From: Thalassospira sp. MCCC 1A01148
GTDB taxonomy: Bacteria > Pseudomonadota > Alphaproteobacteria > Rhodospirillales > Thalassospiraceae
Direction: 5' to 3'
NCBI RefSeq assembly: GCF_001613795.1
Contig: NZ_LPVZ01000020.1
Span: 1,240,001-1,304,000, forward strand
DNA length: 64,000 bases
Positions 36,444-45,302 of this stretch are shown here, piece after piece. The notes under the pieces were generated by a model, which ran no database searches, was not told the DNA's origin, and saw only the letters and a list, made by a program, of their open reading frames with translations. The position numbers were made by a program, and so were the translations under genes. Numbering within the stretch: position 1 is the first letter of the stretch; the number at the start of each line of letters is the position of its first letter.

Positions 36444-37475
36444 ATGAAGCTCAAGGCAGCACAGGTTGAAAACTTCTTGCGCGCCCCGGATGCGAAGGCC
36501 CAGCTCGTTCTGATCTATGGCGAGGACGAAGGCCTTGTGCGCGAACGCGCCATCAGGCTGGCCAAGACCGTGGTCGAGGATCTCAAGGACCCCTTCCGCG
36601 TCATCGAGCTTGGCACCGCCCAGCTGAAAGAAGATGCCGGCCGTCTGCGTGATGAAGCCGCCGCCATGAGCTTTGGTGGCGGGCGGCGTGTGATCCGACT
36701 CCGTGATATTGGTGATGCACAGGCCCCTGTCATTGCCGATTTTCTCGGTGATCCGGCCGGCGATGCCCTGATTGTCATTGAGGCCGGAAGCCTTCCAACC
36801 CGTTCCAAACTGCGCCAGGCAGTTGAAAAGGCCGGCAATGGCATGGCCCTGCCCTGCTATGCCGACGGCGCGCGCGATATTGAAAGCCTGATCCATTCGA
36901 TCATGGAAGAACACAAACTGCGCATTGACCGCGATGCCACCAGCTATCTGGTCGCCAATCTCGGCTCGGACCGCATGATTTCGCGAAGCGAACTTGAAAA
37001 GCTCGCCCTCTATGCGCTTAAGGACGGTCAGGTCACGCTGGCAGACGCCATGGCCTGCGTTGGCGACAGTTCCGCTCGACACTATGACGATGTCATTCAG
37101 GCAGTTTCACAGGGCAATGTCGTCAATCTGGATGCCGCGCTCACCCGGCTGGTCGAAGAAGGCCTCAACCCGGTCGGGGCCCTTCGCATGATGATCAGCT
37201 ATTTCCAGAAGCTGCATCTGGTCAAAGGACAGGTGTCTCAGGGAATGGACGCCAACCAGGCGATGAAATCACTGCGCCCGCCCCTGTTTTTCAAGGCCGC
37301 CGATCAGTTCCGCGCCAACCTCAATAACTGGGCGGTCAACAACCTGCAGCGTGCCTTGCAAATCCTGCTCGAGGCCGAAAAGGACTGCAAAAGCGGCTTG
37401 GCAATCCCGGAAACCATCGCGCACCGCGCCATGATCAAGGTCGCGGTCGCCCGTCAGAAACAGGTCCGGCGCTAA
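36444..37475 (+). CDS. holA: DNA polymerase III delta subunit
   Basis: 343 residues: an N-terminal AAA-like domain with LVLIYGEDEGLVRERAIRLAK, a middle segment RVIELGTAQLKEDAGRLRDEA and a helical C-terminal collar domain (LQRALQILLEAEKDCKSG). The delta subunit opens the beta sliding clamp within the clamp loader. It is the last gene of the rightward run and converges on parB. A 200-base spacer with a hairpin and a possible small gene separates it from parB. Confidence 0.93.
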   Translation: MKLKAAQVENFLRAPDAKAQLVLIYGEDEGLVRERAIRLAKTVVEDLKDPFRVIELGTAQLKEDAGRLRDEAAAMSFGGGRRVIRLRDIGDAQAPVIADFLGDPAGDALIVIEAGSLPTRSKLRQAVEKAGNGMALPCYADGARDIESLIHSIMEEHKLRIDRDATSYLVANLGSDRMISRSELEKLALYALKDGQVTLADAMACVGDSSARHYDDVIQAVSQGNVVNLDAALTRLVEEGLNPVGALRMMISYFQKLHLVKGQVSQGMDANQAMKSLRPPLFFKAADQFRANLNNWAVNNLQRALQILLEAEKDCKSGLAIPETIAHRAMIKVAVARQKQVRR

Positions 37476-37499
37476 CCACCCGCTCCTCTCGTGACGTCC

Positions 37500-37538
37500 T
37501 CAAGAAAATAGGCATGCCACGCGATGCGACATGCCTAC
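37500..37538 (-). terminator. Terminator of the rsmG-parA-parB operon
   Basis: TAGGCATG (37509-37516) pairs with CATGCCTA (37530-37537); leftward the next bases are TTTTCTTG. Confidence 0.65.
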
Positions 37539-37583
37539 AAAGATCAGACGGACCCATAGCCCGATAAAAGGCACAAGAACGTC

Positions 37584-37685
37584 TTAAAGAATCCGCTTAA
37601 CCTCTACCGATCCCCGGCGTGATTTCGCATCTTCTTCTTTAAGCTTCTTGAGTTGATCGATCTTTTCGCGATCAAGATCTTTCAT
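37584..37685 (-). CDS. Candidate 33-residue charged small protein after parB
   Basis: An ATG frame starts 11 bases after the parB stop and encodes MKDLDREKIDQLKKLKEEDA followed by KSRRGSVEVKRIL. It is a highly charged helix-prone peptide with codon use like its neighbours, and it ends before the operon terminator. There is no strong ribosome-binding site, so translation would depend on coupling to parB. Not recognised as a known family. Confidence 0.4.
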   Translation of the reverse strand: MKDLDREKIDQLKKLKEEDAKSRRGSVEVKRIL

Positions 37686-37696
37686 GCTGGTTCTGG

Positions 37697-38890
37697 TTAC
37701 GGCTTTTTTCCCGTGCCATCTGTAACCTCCTCGGCGATCAGATCATCAAGCGCTTCTTCGCTGACTTCTTCGCTTTCGATCGGATCATCGCCTTCGGGCC
37801 CTTCAATTACGAAATCATCGTCTTCGCCTTCGGGAAGCGTCGCATCGGCAATGGTTTCAAGTTCTGCGGTCAGATCATCGTCCGAGTCGTCATCTTCGAT
37901 AAACATCGAATCGAATTCGTTCTCATCGCCATCCGCCGAACTCACCGCGACCTCATCCTCGCCAAGTTCACTTGCCTTTCCATGGGTCAGGCGCTGCAGG
38001 ATGTCATCAAGCTGCTCAAGCGTGTCATACCGGATCAAGATTTTGCCAGACGCCCCGTCAAAGTCGATATTGACCGCCAACCCCAACATATTGCTAAGGT
38101 CACGTTCCAGAGCTACCGTATCTGGGTCTTTTTCGGCTGCTGCACTACCCGATGACTTCTTCGGACGCGTGGCCTTGCCGCCATCGGTTTTGACAAGTTT
38201 TTCGGCCTGACGAACGTTCAAGCCCTTCTTGACGATCTGACCGGCAAGCTCGACCGCGTTTTCTGCGCCCAAAAGCGCACGCGCATGGCCAGAGCTCAGA
38301 ACCTTGTCAGACAGCATCTGCTTGATTGGTGCCGGCAGGCCCAGCAAACGCAGGCTGTTGGCAATATGGCTACGGCTTTTGCCCAGTGCCTGGCCAAGTG
38401 CTTCCTGCGTGTGGGAAAATTCGCTCATCAGGCGGTTATAGCCTTCGGCCTCTTCCAGCGGCGACAGATCCTGACGCTGCAGGTTTTCAATCAGGGCAAT
38501 TTCGGCCGTTTCGCGGTCATCAAATTCGCGCACCAAGACCGGCACTTCATGAAGCTGTGCACGTTGTGCCGCACGCCAGCGACGCTCACCGGCAATGATT
38601 TCATAGGTGGTTTCACCCGTTGACGATGCACGTACGAGAATCGGCTGAATGATGCCTTTTTCGCGGATCGATGCCGCCAGATCATCAATCGCGTCATCAT
38701 CAAAGTTACTGCGCGGCTGAAACGGTGACGGTTTCAGATCAGTAATCGCAATATGCTGCGTCGTCCCGCCCGGTCCCGGATGGGCCGCTTCGGCGCTATC
38801 GCCACTGGCGGCAACAGCAACTTCTTCGTCCTCTTCACCCAGAAGTGCAGACAGTCCCCTTCCCAAGCCGCGTTTTTTTGCTTCGCTCAT
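37697..38890 (-). CDS. parB: Chromosome-partitioning protein ParB with long acidic tail
   Basis: 397 residues from 38890, which overlaps the parA stop by four bases. The N-terminal KKRGLGRGLSALLGE is the ParA-stimulating peptide, the CTP-binding box GERRWRA is at 101-107, and the HTH domain (about 155-235) has TQEALGQALGKSRSHIANSLRL. The C-terminal dimerisation domain ends near residue 305. It loads on parS, slides as a CTP clamp and directs origin segregation. About 88 further residues (310-397) are strongly acidic with many Asp and Glu. Typical ParB proteins stop near 300. Confidence 0.95.
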   Translation of the reverse strand: MSEAKKRGLGRGLSALLGEEDEEVAVAASGDSAEAAHPGPGGTTQHIAITDLKPSPFQPRSNFDDDAIDDLAASIREKGIIQPILVRASSTGETTYEIIAGERRWRAAQRAQLHEVPVLVREFDDRETAEIALIENLQRQDLSPLEEAEGYNRLMSEFSHTQEALGQALGKSRSHIANSLRLLGLPAPIKQMLSDKVLSSGHARALLGAENAVELAGQIVKKGLNVRQAEKLVKTDGGKATRPKKSSGSAAAEKDPDTVALERDLSNMLGLAVNIDFDGASGKILIRYDTLEQLDDILQRLTHGKASELGEDEVAVSSADGDENEFDSMFIEDDDSDDDLTAELETIADATLPEGEDDDFVIEGPEGDDPIESEEVSEEALDDLIAEEVTDGTGKKP

Positions 38891-39729
38891 GCTTTTACCC
38901 CTTCGCGTTTCAGGACTTCGCTCGCCAAATTCAAATAGGCCCGTGAACCCGGGCACTTCATGTCATAAACCAGCACCGGCGTTCCGTGGCTCGGTGCTTC
39001 GGAAACGCGCACATTGCGCGGAATCACCGTGCGATACACAACATCCCCGAAATAATCGCGCACATCATTGGCCACCTGGGCTGACAGGTTGTTGCGCTTG
39101 TCATACATGGTCAGGACAATGCCCTGAATTTCAAGGTTCGGGTTGAACGCCTTTTTGACCCGCTTGATGGTGCGGACCAGATGGCTGATCCCTTCAAGGG
39201 CAAAGAATTCACATTGCAACGGCACCAGAACCGCATCGGATGCCACCAGCGCATTCAGGGTCAAAAGACCCAGAGACGGCGGGCAGTCGATCAGGACGTA
39301 ATCAACATCCTGCGGCAATTTACCGAGCGAATCTTTAAGCTGCGTCTCGCGACGTTCGAAATCAACCAGCTCGATCTCCGCCCCCGAAAGGTCCATGCCC
39401 GACGGCACGATGCTCAGCCGCGGGATCGTGGTTTCCTTGCGTGCCTCTTCAAGCGTGTTGCCATTAATCAGCACATCATAAGAACTGATTTCGCGGTCGG
39501 ACGGACGCAGGCCCAAACCGGTACTGGCATTGCCCTGCGGATCAAGGTCGACAATCAGAACCCGCTGGTTCACCGCCGCCAGTGCGGTTGCCAGATTGAT
39601 CGTTGTGGTGGTCTTGCCAACACCGCCCTTCTGGTTGGCCACGGCGATGATGCGCGGACGATGATTTCTATCCCCGGCCTTGGCACCCTCTGATTTCGTC
39701 GAAAGCGGCAAATCAATAACATCCGTCAC
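38887..39729 (-). CDS. parA: Chromosome-partitioning ATPase ParA
   Basis: 280 residues. The deviant Walker A motif KGGVGKTTT starts at Lys34. LIVDLDPQGNASTGL follows, and DYVLIDCPPSLGLLTLNAL is Walker B. ATP-bound dimers bind DNA non-specifically and pull ParB-parS complexes apart. It overlaps rsmG by four bases upstream and parB by four bases downstream, so the three genes are one translationally coupled operon. Confidence 0.97.
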   Translation of the reverse strand: MTDVIDLPLSTKSEGAKAGDRNHRPRIIAVANQKGGVGKTTTTINLATALAAVNQRVLIVDLDPQGNASTGLGLRPSDREISSYDVLINGNTLEEARKETTIPRLSIVPSGMDLSGAEIELVDFERRETQLKDSLGKLPQDVDYVLIDCPPSLGLLTLNALVASDAVLVPLQCEFFALEGISHLVRTIKRVKKAFNPNLEIQGIVLTMYDKRNNLSAQVANDVRDYFGDVVYRTVIPRNVRVSEAPSHGTPVLVYDMKCPGSRAYLNLASEVLKREGVKA

Positions 39730-40361
39730 CGGCCCACTCCTTTTAAGATCATCACGACACCGTCCGGATCGACCAGGCTGGCATGCGTGGTTACATCAAA
39801 TGTCCAACCAGCGTCCCGTGCGTCCGCCAGCTCATCCTCAAAGGCACGTCCCTTTAGCAACACATAATGGCCACCGTCTTTCAAATGGCGCTGCCCCAGC
39901 TCCAAAAGCTTGGGCAAGGGCGCAAAGGCGCGCGCCGTAATCACATCGGCCTGGCGTGGTGCCGCAGCCTCAATCCGTTCGCGGGCAATTTCGGTCTGAC
40001 CCAGCACACCGCACACCCGGGCAGCTTCCATGAGAAAGACGGTTTTTTTGGTGTTGGATTCCATCAGGGTGACGTTATTGGCCCCAAGGATCGCCAGAAC
40101 GATACCCGGGAAGCCGGCACCCGATCCAAAATCAACGATTTTGCCGGTTGCGGCGATGTCCTCAAGATACGGCCAAAGCTGTGCGGAATCCTGTAAATGA
40201 CGTCCCCAAACGTCTTCGGCCGTGCTGGCGCCGACGATATTAATCCGTGGCTGCCACTTCACGACGAGGTCTGCATACTGGTTCAGTCGGTCCAATGTTT
40301 CACGTGAAACATTCAAATCCTGCTCGAACCAGGTTTTTACGGGTGTGGAAATTGTTTGCAT
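39726..40361 (-). CDS. rsmG: 16S rRNA (guanine527-N7)-methyltransferase
   Basis: 211 residues of the RsmG/GidB family: IVDFGSGAGFPGIVLAI is the SAM-binding motif, followed by NNVTLMESNTKKTVFLMEAARV and ARAFAPLPKLLEL. It methylates G527 of 16S rRNA. The N-terminal NVSRET is encoded by a perfect parS site, so the gene serves both coding and centromere functions. It is first of the rsmG-parA-parB operon and is 480 bases from mnmG. Confidence 0.95.
   Translation of the reverse strand: MQTISTPVKTWFEQDLNVSRETLDRLNQYADLVVKWQPRINIVGASTAEDVWGRHLQDSAQLWPYLEDIAATGKIVDFGSGAGFPGIVLAILGANNVTLMESNTKKTVFLMEAARVCGVLGQTEIARERIEAAAPRQADVITARAFAPLPKLLELGQRHLKDGGHYVLLKGRAFEDELADARDAGWTFDVTTHASLVDPDGVVMILKGVGR
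40294..40313. promoter_or_regulatory. parS: parS site 1 (inside rsmG)
   Basis: AATGTTTCACGTGAAACATT, a perfect 20-base palindrome with the TGTTTCACGTGAAACA parS core at 40296-40311. It encodes NVSRET of RsmG. Confidence 0.95.
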
Positions 40362-40464
40362 ATTTGATTTATAGGCCGAGCCACAAAAACACTCCAGTCT
40401 TGATTTTTACGGTTTTGTGTTTTTGCCCGCGTCGGATGTGATAAAACACCCCAAAACAGCGTCG

Positions 40465-40484
40465 AATGTTTCACGTGAAACATT
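40465..40484. promoter_or_regulatory. parS: parS site 2 (intergenic)
   Basis: Identical 20-base palindrome to site 1, 171 bases away, upstream of the rsmG-parA-parB operon. It could also allow ParB autoregulation. Confidence 0.95.
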
Positions 40485-40736
40485 CCCACCATCAAAATGG
40501 ATCGCACCGGGTCAATTTCACCGCATAATCGAGGAAGTTTGTACCCCGACCGTCCGTCGTCAGCCGAGTCGTACCGATCCGCCGAGACAATCCCCGGCGA
40601 CTCGGCAGAGATCAATGTAACGAGAGTGTAGGTCCAGCCTACCCCTGCTCGCCCACGTTCATGGTCCCATCTGTATATCCGTGCAGACGGACACAATCAC
40701 AGTCAGGTTTCCGGGACGGAGAATCCCGATACGACA

Positions 40737-40764
40737 ACACCCGGCCAATGGCTTGGCCGGGTGT
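40737..40764. terminator. Hairpin after mnmG
   Basis: ACACCCGGCCAA and TTGGCCGGGTGT form a 12-bp perfect stem with loop TGGC. There is no good T-run on either side, so it may be a weak terminator or 3'-end stabiliser. Confidence 0.55.
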
Positions 40765-40841
40765 CTGAATTTGGGTCGGATGTGTCGGTTATCGACACTT
40801 TATATATATGTGCTTGCAGGCCCACGATATGCACCGACCGA

Positions 40842-42743
40842 TCAGGCGGTGCGGGTTGCAGTCGCGGTCTGGTGCTTGTGGCTTTTGATATGACCGAGCA
40901 GCGCGGTGACCGCTGCCGGGGTAACGCCGGGAATGCGCGATGCTGCCCCGATGGTTTCCGGTTGGATTTCTTTCAGCTTCAACCGGATCTCTGCCGACAG
41001 TCCACCAACCTTATCAAAATCAAGCCCGCGCGGCAGGCGCAATTCCTCGTCCCGGCGGAAGGCAGCAATGTCAGCCGCCTGACGATCAAGATACCCTTTG
41101 TACTGGGCATCAATCGAAACCTGTTCCTTGATCGCCGGATCAAGGGCACCCAGCTGCGGCCAGACCTTGGTCAGAGTATCGAAATCAATATCGGGATAGG
41201 CCAGCAGGTCATAGGCCGACCGGCGCACGCCATCCTGATTGATCTTGATATCAAACTTGGCCAAACCATTCGGGGTTTCGGTCAGTTCAGATACTTCGGT
41301 CTTGGCAGCATTCAGGGCCAATTTCTTGGCACCCCACGCCTGTTCACGGATCGATGCGATGCAGCCAATATCAAGACCGCGATCCGTCAGACGCTGATCG
41401 GCATTATCGGCGCGTAGCATCAGGCGGTATTCCGCTCGTGAGGTAAACATGCGATACGGCTCGCGCGTGCCAAGGGTGACCAGATCATCGATCATCACGC
41501 CGATATAGGCATCGGCGCGATCCAGAACAAACTCGCGCTCAGTTCCACCGGCAATCAGGGCAGCATTCACACCGGCAATCAGCCCCTGCCCGGCGGCTTC
41601 TTCATAGCCAGTGGTGCCATTGATCTGACCAGCAAAGAACAGGGCTGCGACCTTCTTGGTTTCCAGCGTATGGCGCAACTCGCGCGGATCGACGAAGTCA
41701 TATTCCACCGCATAGCCCGGACGGAAAATCTCGACCTTTTCCAGACCCGGAATGGTGGCCAGCATGGCAAGCTGAACGTCTTCGGGAAGCGAGGTTGAAA
41801 TACCGTTCGGATAAACCGTCGAATCATCGAGGCCTTCGGGCTCAAGGAAAATCTGATGCTGATTTTTCTCGGCGAAGCGCACGACCTTGTCTTCGATGGA
41901 CGGGCAATAGCGCGGACCGCTGCTTTGGATCTTGCCGCTATACATCGGCGCGCGGTCGAGATTGGCACGAATAATTTCGTGGGTCGCTTCGGTCGTCCAG
42001 GTCAGGTGGCAGGGAATCTGCGGCACCGTGATTTCCTTGGTCAGGAAGGAAAACGGATCGGGTGGCGTGTCGCCCGGCTGTTCCTGCAGGCTGGCCCAGT
42101 CGATGGTCCGGCCATCAAGGCGGGCCGGGGTTCCGGTTTTCAAACGTCCTAATCGGAATTCGTATTTTGCCAACGTATCGGACAGTCCGGTTGCCGGCGC
42201 ATCGCCCATACGACCGGCCGGTTCGGATTTCTCGCCAATATGGATCAAACCATTGAGGAAGGTACCCGTGGTCAGCACCACCGCCCCGGCCAGGTATTCG
42301 GACCCATCACCGATGACAACACCCTTAACACGGTTTTGGTCATCAATGATCAGGTCCTCGACACCGCCTTCAAGAATGGTGAGGTTTTCCTGCTCAGCAA
42401 GGATATCCTGCACCGCCTGGCGATACAGCTTGCGATCGGCTTGCGCACGCGGCCCGCGCACGGCGGGGCCCTTGGAACGATTGAGCATCCGGAACTGGAT
42501 GCCCGCACGGTCAATCGCGCGGCCCATCACACCGTCAAGCGCATCAACTTCGCGCACCATATGCCCCTTGCCCAGACCACCGATGGCCGGGTTGCATGAC
42601 ATTTCCCCGATGCGATCCGCACGGTGGGTGACCAGTGCCGTGGATGCACCCATGCGCGCAGCGGCAGCTGCGGCTTCGCATCCGGCATGTCCCCCGCCGA
42701 CCACGATGACGTCAAAGCGGTTATTTGGCACGTTCTGTGACAT
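40842..42743 (-). CDS. mnmG: tRNA uridine-5-carboxymethylaminomethyl synthesis enzyme MnmG
   Basis: 633 residues from the ATG at 42743, which has AGGAAG just upstream; an in-frame GTG 12 bases earlier is less likely. FAD-binding [21 protein letters not shown] is at the N terminus. [23 protein letters not shown] and [10 protein letters not shown] are MnmG signatures. With MnmE it modifies U34 of certain tRNAs. Its neighbours mnmE, rsmG, parA and parB form the usual origin-proximal set. Confidence 0.97.
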   Translation of the reverse strand: MSQNVPNNRFDVIVVGGGHAGCEAAAAAARMGASTALVTHRADRIGEMSCNPAIGGLGKGHMVREVDALDGVMGRAIDRAGIQFRMLNRSKGPAVRGPRAQADRKLYRQAVQDILAEQENLTILEGGVEDLIIDDQNRVKGVVIGDGSEYLAGAVVLTTGTFLNGLIHIGEKSEPAGRMGDAPATGLSDTLAKYEFRLGRLKTGTPARLDGRTIDWASLQEQPGDTPPDPFSFLTKEITVPQIPCHLTWTTEATHEIIRANLDRAPMYSGKIQSSGPRYCPSIEDKVVRFAEKNQHQIFLEPEGLDDSTVYPNGISTSLPEDVQLAMLATIPGLEKVEIFRPGYAVEYDFVDPRELRHTLETKKVAALFFAGQINGTTGYEEAAGQGLIAGVNAALIAGGTEREFVLDRADAYIGVMIDDLVTLGTREPYRMFTSRAEYRLMLRADNADQRLTDRGLDIGCIASIREQAWGAKKLALNAAKTEVSELTETPNGLAKFDIKINQDGVRRSAYDLLAYPDIDFDTLTKVWPQLGALDPAIKEQVSIDAQYKGYLDRQAADIAAFRRDEELRLPRGLDFDKVGGLSAEIRLKLKEIQPETIGAASRIPGVTPAAVTALLGHIKSHKHQTATATRTA

Positions 42744-42833
42744 CGACTTCCTCACTCAATCCCCGCTGCTTGTCATGCGGCGGGCGTGAACCTTGTTTGG
42801 TTCGAATAGGCGTATATGGTCAACCTTGTGACG

Positions 42834-42853
42834 AATGTTTCACGTGAAACATT
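42834..42853. promoter_or_regulatory. parS: parS site 3 (mnmG-mnmE spacer)
   Basis: A third identical AATGTTTCACGTGAAACATT palindrome, between mnmG and mnmE and about 2.4 kb from site 2. Confidence 0.95.
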
Positions 42854-42887
42854 GGCTGGGACCAAGTCTAACGACTCTTCCCTAACT

Positions 42888-44261
42888 CTATTTGCCGATA
42901 CAGAAGTCCCCGAAGATAATATCGAGCAAGTCTTCCACATCGACGCGTCCGGTAATCTTGCCGATTTCGCGAACAGCGAGGCGTACATCCTCGGCCGCCA
43001 GTTCCGCGATATCGGTCTGCAATCCGCGATCCAGATGATCGCTGGCACTTTCAAGTGCCCGCCGATGGCGCAGCCGTGTCAGCGGCACGGGCCCGGCAAA
43101 ATCGAGCCCCTCTTTTACGCGAGTCTCCAGCAGTTGCAAGAGGCTTTCCATCCCCTGCCCGGTCATGGCCGATATGGCCAAAACGGGAAGCTCCAGTGCA
43201 CGGCCATCTGCGGATGTTCCCTCCCAGCTTGCCGGGATATCAAGGCTGTCGGTCGCATCGACCTTGTTGATCAGAATAAGTGTCTTGTCATCGATCAGAC
43301 GCGCGGCCTCCGGATCAATGTTCGGCCAGTCGTTGCGATCAATCACCACCAGGCGCAAATCGGCATTTTCGGCCCGCTCCGTCGCCCGGCGGACACCCTC
43401 TGATTCAATCACGTCACCGCTTTCGCGCAGACCCGCCGTATCGACCATGGTCACCGGGAAGCCCCCCAGATCCAGATGGACTTCGATCATGTCACGCGTG
43501 GTCCCCGCGATCTCGGACACGATGGCGGCATCACGCTGTGCAAGCCGGTTGAGCAAACTTGACTTACCGGCATTGGGCGCACCAAGGATGACGATCTGGA
43601 ACCCTTCGCGCAGCCGTTCGCCGCGACGATTATCGGCAAGGTGTTTTTTGATCTCGTCAAACACACTCATCAGATCACCGCGTACCACCGGCACAATGCC
43701 ATCGGGCAAATCTTCGTCGGGGAAATCAATATCGGCCTCGATATGGGCCAATGCCTTCATCAAACGCGCGCGCCAGCCTTCATAAAGCGTGCCCAGCTCA
43801 CCGGCCATCTGGCGTACCGCCTGACGGCGCTGGGCAGATGTTTCGGCGTCAATCAGATCGGCAATGCCCTCGGCCGAGGTCAGATCCATCTTGCCGTTTT
43901 CAAAGGCGCGTCTTGTGTATTCGCCGGGATCGGCCACGCGCAAACCGTCCTGACGTGACAGGCAATCGAGCACCCCTTCGATCACGGCCCGCCCGCCATG
44001 GACATGCAGTTCAACCACGTCTTCGCCGGTAAAGCTTGCCGGGCCTTCGAAATAGATCGCCACCGCATCATCAAGCCGTTCGTGCGACTTGGGATCGCGG
44101 ATCGGGGCATAGATCGCATGACGCGGTTTGGGCATGGTATCGCGGCCCAATAACGCACACAGCACCGCCCCCGAACGTGGCCCGGATAATCGAATCACGG
44201 CAACACCGGCACGCCCCGCGCCGGAGGACAGGGCAAAAATGGTTTCTCGGCTGGCAATCAT
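42888..44261 (-). CDS. mnmE: tRNA modification GTPase MnmE
   Basis: 457 residues from the ATG at 44261, where similarity begins (MIASRETIFALSSGAGRAG). The N-terminal domain binds formyl-tetrahydrofolate, and the central helical domain contains the G domain with GAPNAGKSSLLN (G1), DTAGLR (G3) and NKVD (G4). The C terminus ends in FCIGK, with the conserved Cys of the CxGK motif. It partners MnmG in U34 modification. It ends about 145 bases before mnmG, with parS site 3 in the gap. Confidence 0.97.
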   Translation of the reverse strand: MIASRETIFALSSGAGRAGVAVIRLSGPRSGAVLCALLGRDTMPKPRHAIYAPIRDPKSHERLDDAVAIYFEGPASFTGEDVVELHVHGGRAVIEGVLDCLSRQDGLRVADPGEYTRRAFENGKMDLTSAEGIADLIDAETSAQRRQAVRQMAGELGTLYEGWRARLMKALAHIEADIDFPDEDLPDGIVPVVRGDLMSVFDEIKKHLADNRRGERLREGFQIVILGAPNAGKSSLLNRLAQRDAAIVSEIAGTTRDMIEVHLDLGGFPVTMVDTAGLRESGDVIESEGVRRATERAENADLRLVVIDRNDWPNIDPEAARLIDDKTLILINKVDATDSLDIPASWEGTSADGRALELPVLAISAMTGQGMESLLQLLETRVKEGLDFAGPVPLTRLRHRRALESASDHLDRGLQTDIAELAAEDVRLAVREIGKITGRVDVEDLLDIIFGDFCIGK

Positions 44262-44440
44262 GGCGGGTCCGTCAGTTCTGAAAATGCGGTTGCGTTGCTG
44301 AGGAGGATATCGTCCAGACAGCGGCAAAGGTCAACATATGGCAGAAAATAACCAACAGGGGTTTAATGACCTTTCGTTGGTTGATCGGATCTTGAAGTGC
44401 GCTTTGGCAACCGCCACTACCCGATTCACCGCCCTCGCCC

Positions 44441-44472
44441 CGTCATGGACCCCCGCCTTGGCGGGGGTGACG
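44441..44472. repeat. REP-like palindrome, unit 1
   Basis: CGTCA(TGGA)CCCCCGCC-TT-GGCGGGGGTGACG, the widespread proteobacterial 'cgtcat...gcgggggtgacg' type of extragenic palindrome. Confidence 0.75.
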
Positions 44473-44591
44473 GTGTGTGGCAAGCATGGGGAAACCGTCT
44501 TTGCTGTCACTCAGGAGTGAGCATGGCAGGCCCAGGCCGCGCCGGAGCAGCATCCCGAGCGCCGCATACGGTCCGAGGACATGACCCCCCT

Positions 44592-44620
44592 CCGTCATGC
44601 CCGCGCAGGCGGGCATCCAC
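44592..44620. repeat. REP-like palindrome, unit 2
   Basis: Begins CCGTCATGCCCGCGCAGGCG and ends GGCATCCACC. It shares the CGTCATG start and GCCCGC/GCGGGC stem with unit 1, about 120 bases downstream, forming a doublet. Confidence 0.75.
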
Positions 44621-44642
44621 CGCCGCGAGCACCACTGCACAT

Positions 44643-44678
44643 AAAAAACCGGCCATGCAGCTGTCACAGGCCGGTTTT
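44643..44678 (-). terminator. Terminator of the DUF6489/ferredoxin-like pair
   Basis: AAAACCGGCC pairs with GGCCGGTTTT; the leftward transcript ends in TTTTTT. Confidence 0.88.
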
Positions 44679-44706
44679 CACAATTAATGACTTATGGGTC
44701 GGCGGA

Positions 44707-45030
44707 TTATTGATCGGGGGTAAGCCGCAACCGTTCAACGATCTTGCCACCGATCAGATGGTCATTGAGGATCGCCTCGATGTCTTCCATCGTCTCGTAG
44801 CGATACCAGGTGCCTTCGGGATAGACCACCATCACCGGGCCAAGTTCGCAGCGATCAAGGCATCCGGCGGTATTAATCCGGGTCTGCGGCAGGCCAAGTT
44901 CCTTGGCGCGCACCTTCATGTAATTGCGAAGTCTGGTCGCACCCTTTGAATTGCAGCATCCGCGTTCATGGCCGGCCGGGCGTTCGTTCTGGCACACGAA
45001 TACATGTGCCTGATAGTAGTGTTCACGCAT
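44707..45030 (-). CDS. Thioredoxin-fold (2Fe-2S) ferredoxin
   Basis: 107 residues. HVFVCQNER starts the thioredoxin-like ferredoxin fold. Candidate cluster ligands are the Cys in VCQNE, the CC pair in RGCCNSKG and CLDRCELGP; GPVMVVYPEGTWY is the conserved end strand. Such proteins resemble the NuoE-type [2Fe-2S] domain and are often encoded near sirohaem or cobalamin genes, which are not seen here. The redox partner is unknown. It is in an operon with the DUF6489 gene 14 bases upstream. Confidence 0.9.
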   Translation of the reverse strand: MREHYYQAHVFVCQNERPAGHERGCCNSKGATRLRNYMKVRAKELGLPQTRINTAGCLDRCELGPVMVVYPEGTWYRYETMEDIEAILNDHLIGGKIVERLRLTPDQ

Positions 45031-45044
45031 GATATCGGGTCTGC

Positions 45045-45302
45045 CTAGCCTTTGTCCTTGTCACCGGTGCCGGTACCCGCATTGAACTGGCCCCAGAAGG
45101 CTTTCTGAAGCTGTTCCCAGTTCTGGATGCCCTGTGGCAGCCAGGTATTGAGCATGGTTTCCGGGTCCATCGCCGCCAGATTGGCTTTCATGCGGTCTTC
45201 GATATCTTGCATCATCGCCTTTTGCATCGGCTGAACATCAGGAAGGCCAAAGAAGGTCCGTGCCTCTTCTGGCGTGCAATCAATGTTCACGGTTACTTTC
45301 AT
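45045..45302 (-). CDS. DUF6489-type small protein
   Basis: 85 residues beginning MKVTVNIDCTPEEARTFFGL, then PDVQPMQKAMMQDIEDRM and WLPQGIQNWEQLQKAFWGQF. It is compact, with a beta-strand start, two helices and a charged tail. I recall this as the DUF6489 family of alphaproteobacteria; the function is unknown. Sequence similarity in style to phasin-like small proteins (LQKAFWGQF) is only suggestive. It is upstream partner of the ferredoxin-like gene. Confidence 0.75.
   Translation of the reverse strand: MKVTVNIDCTPEEARTFFGLPDVQPMQKAMMQDIEDRMKANLAAMDPETMLNTWLPQGIQNWEQLQKAFWGQFNAGTGTGDKDKG

Larger units (their letters stand above)
40362..40841. other. Intergenic region rsmG-mnmG
   Basis: 480 bases. 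It contains parS site 2, two GANTC sites in an inverted CCGAGTCG (40564-40571) / CGACTCGG (40598-40605) pair, and the hairpin after mnmG. No protein gene is supported. Confidence 0.7.
44262..44706. other. Gap upstream of mnmE with REP-like repeats
   Basis: 445 bases. It contains two palindromic REP-type units and a terminator; no gene is supported. Confidence 0.7.
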
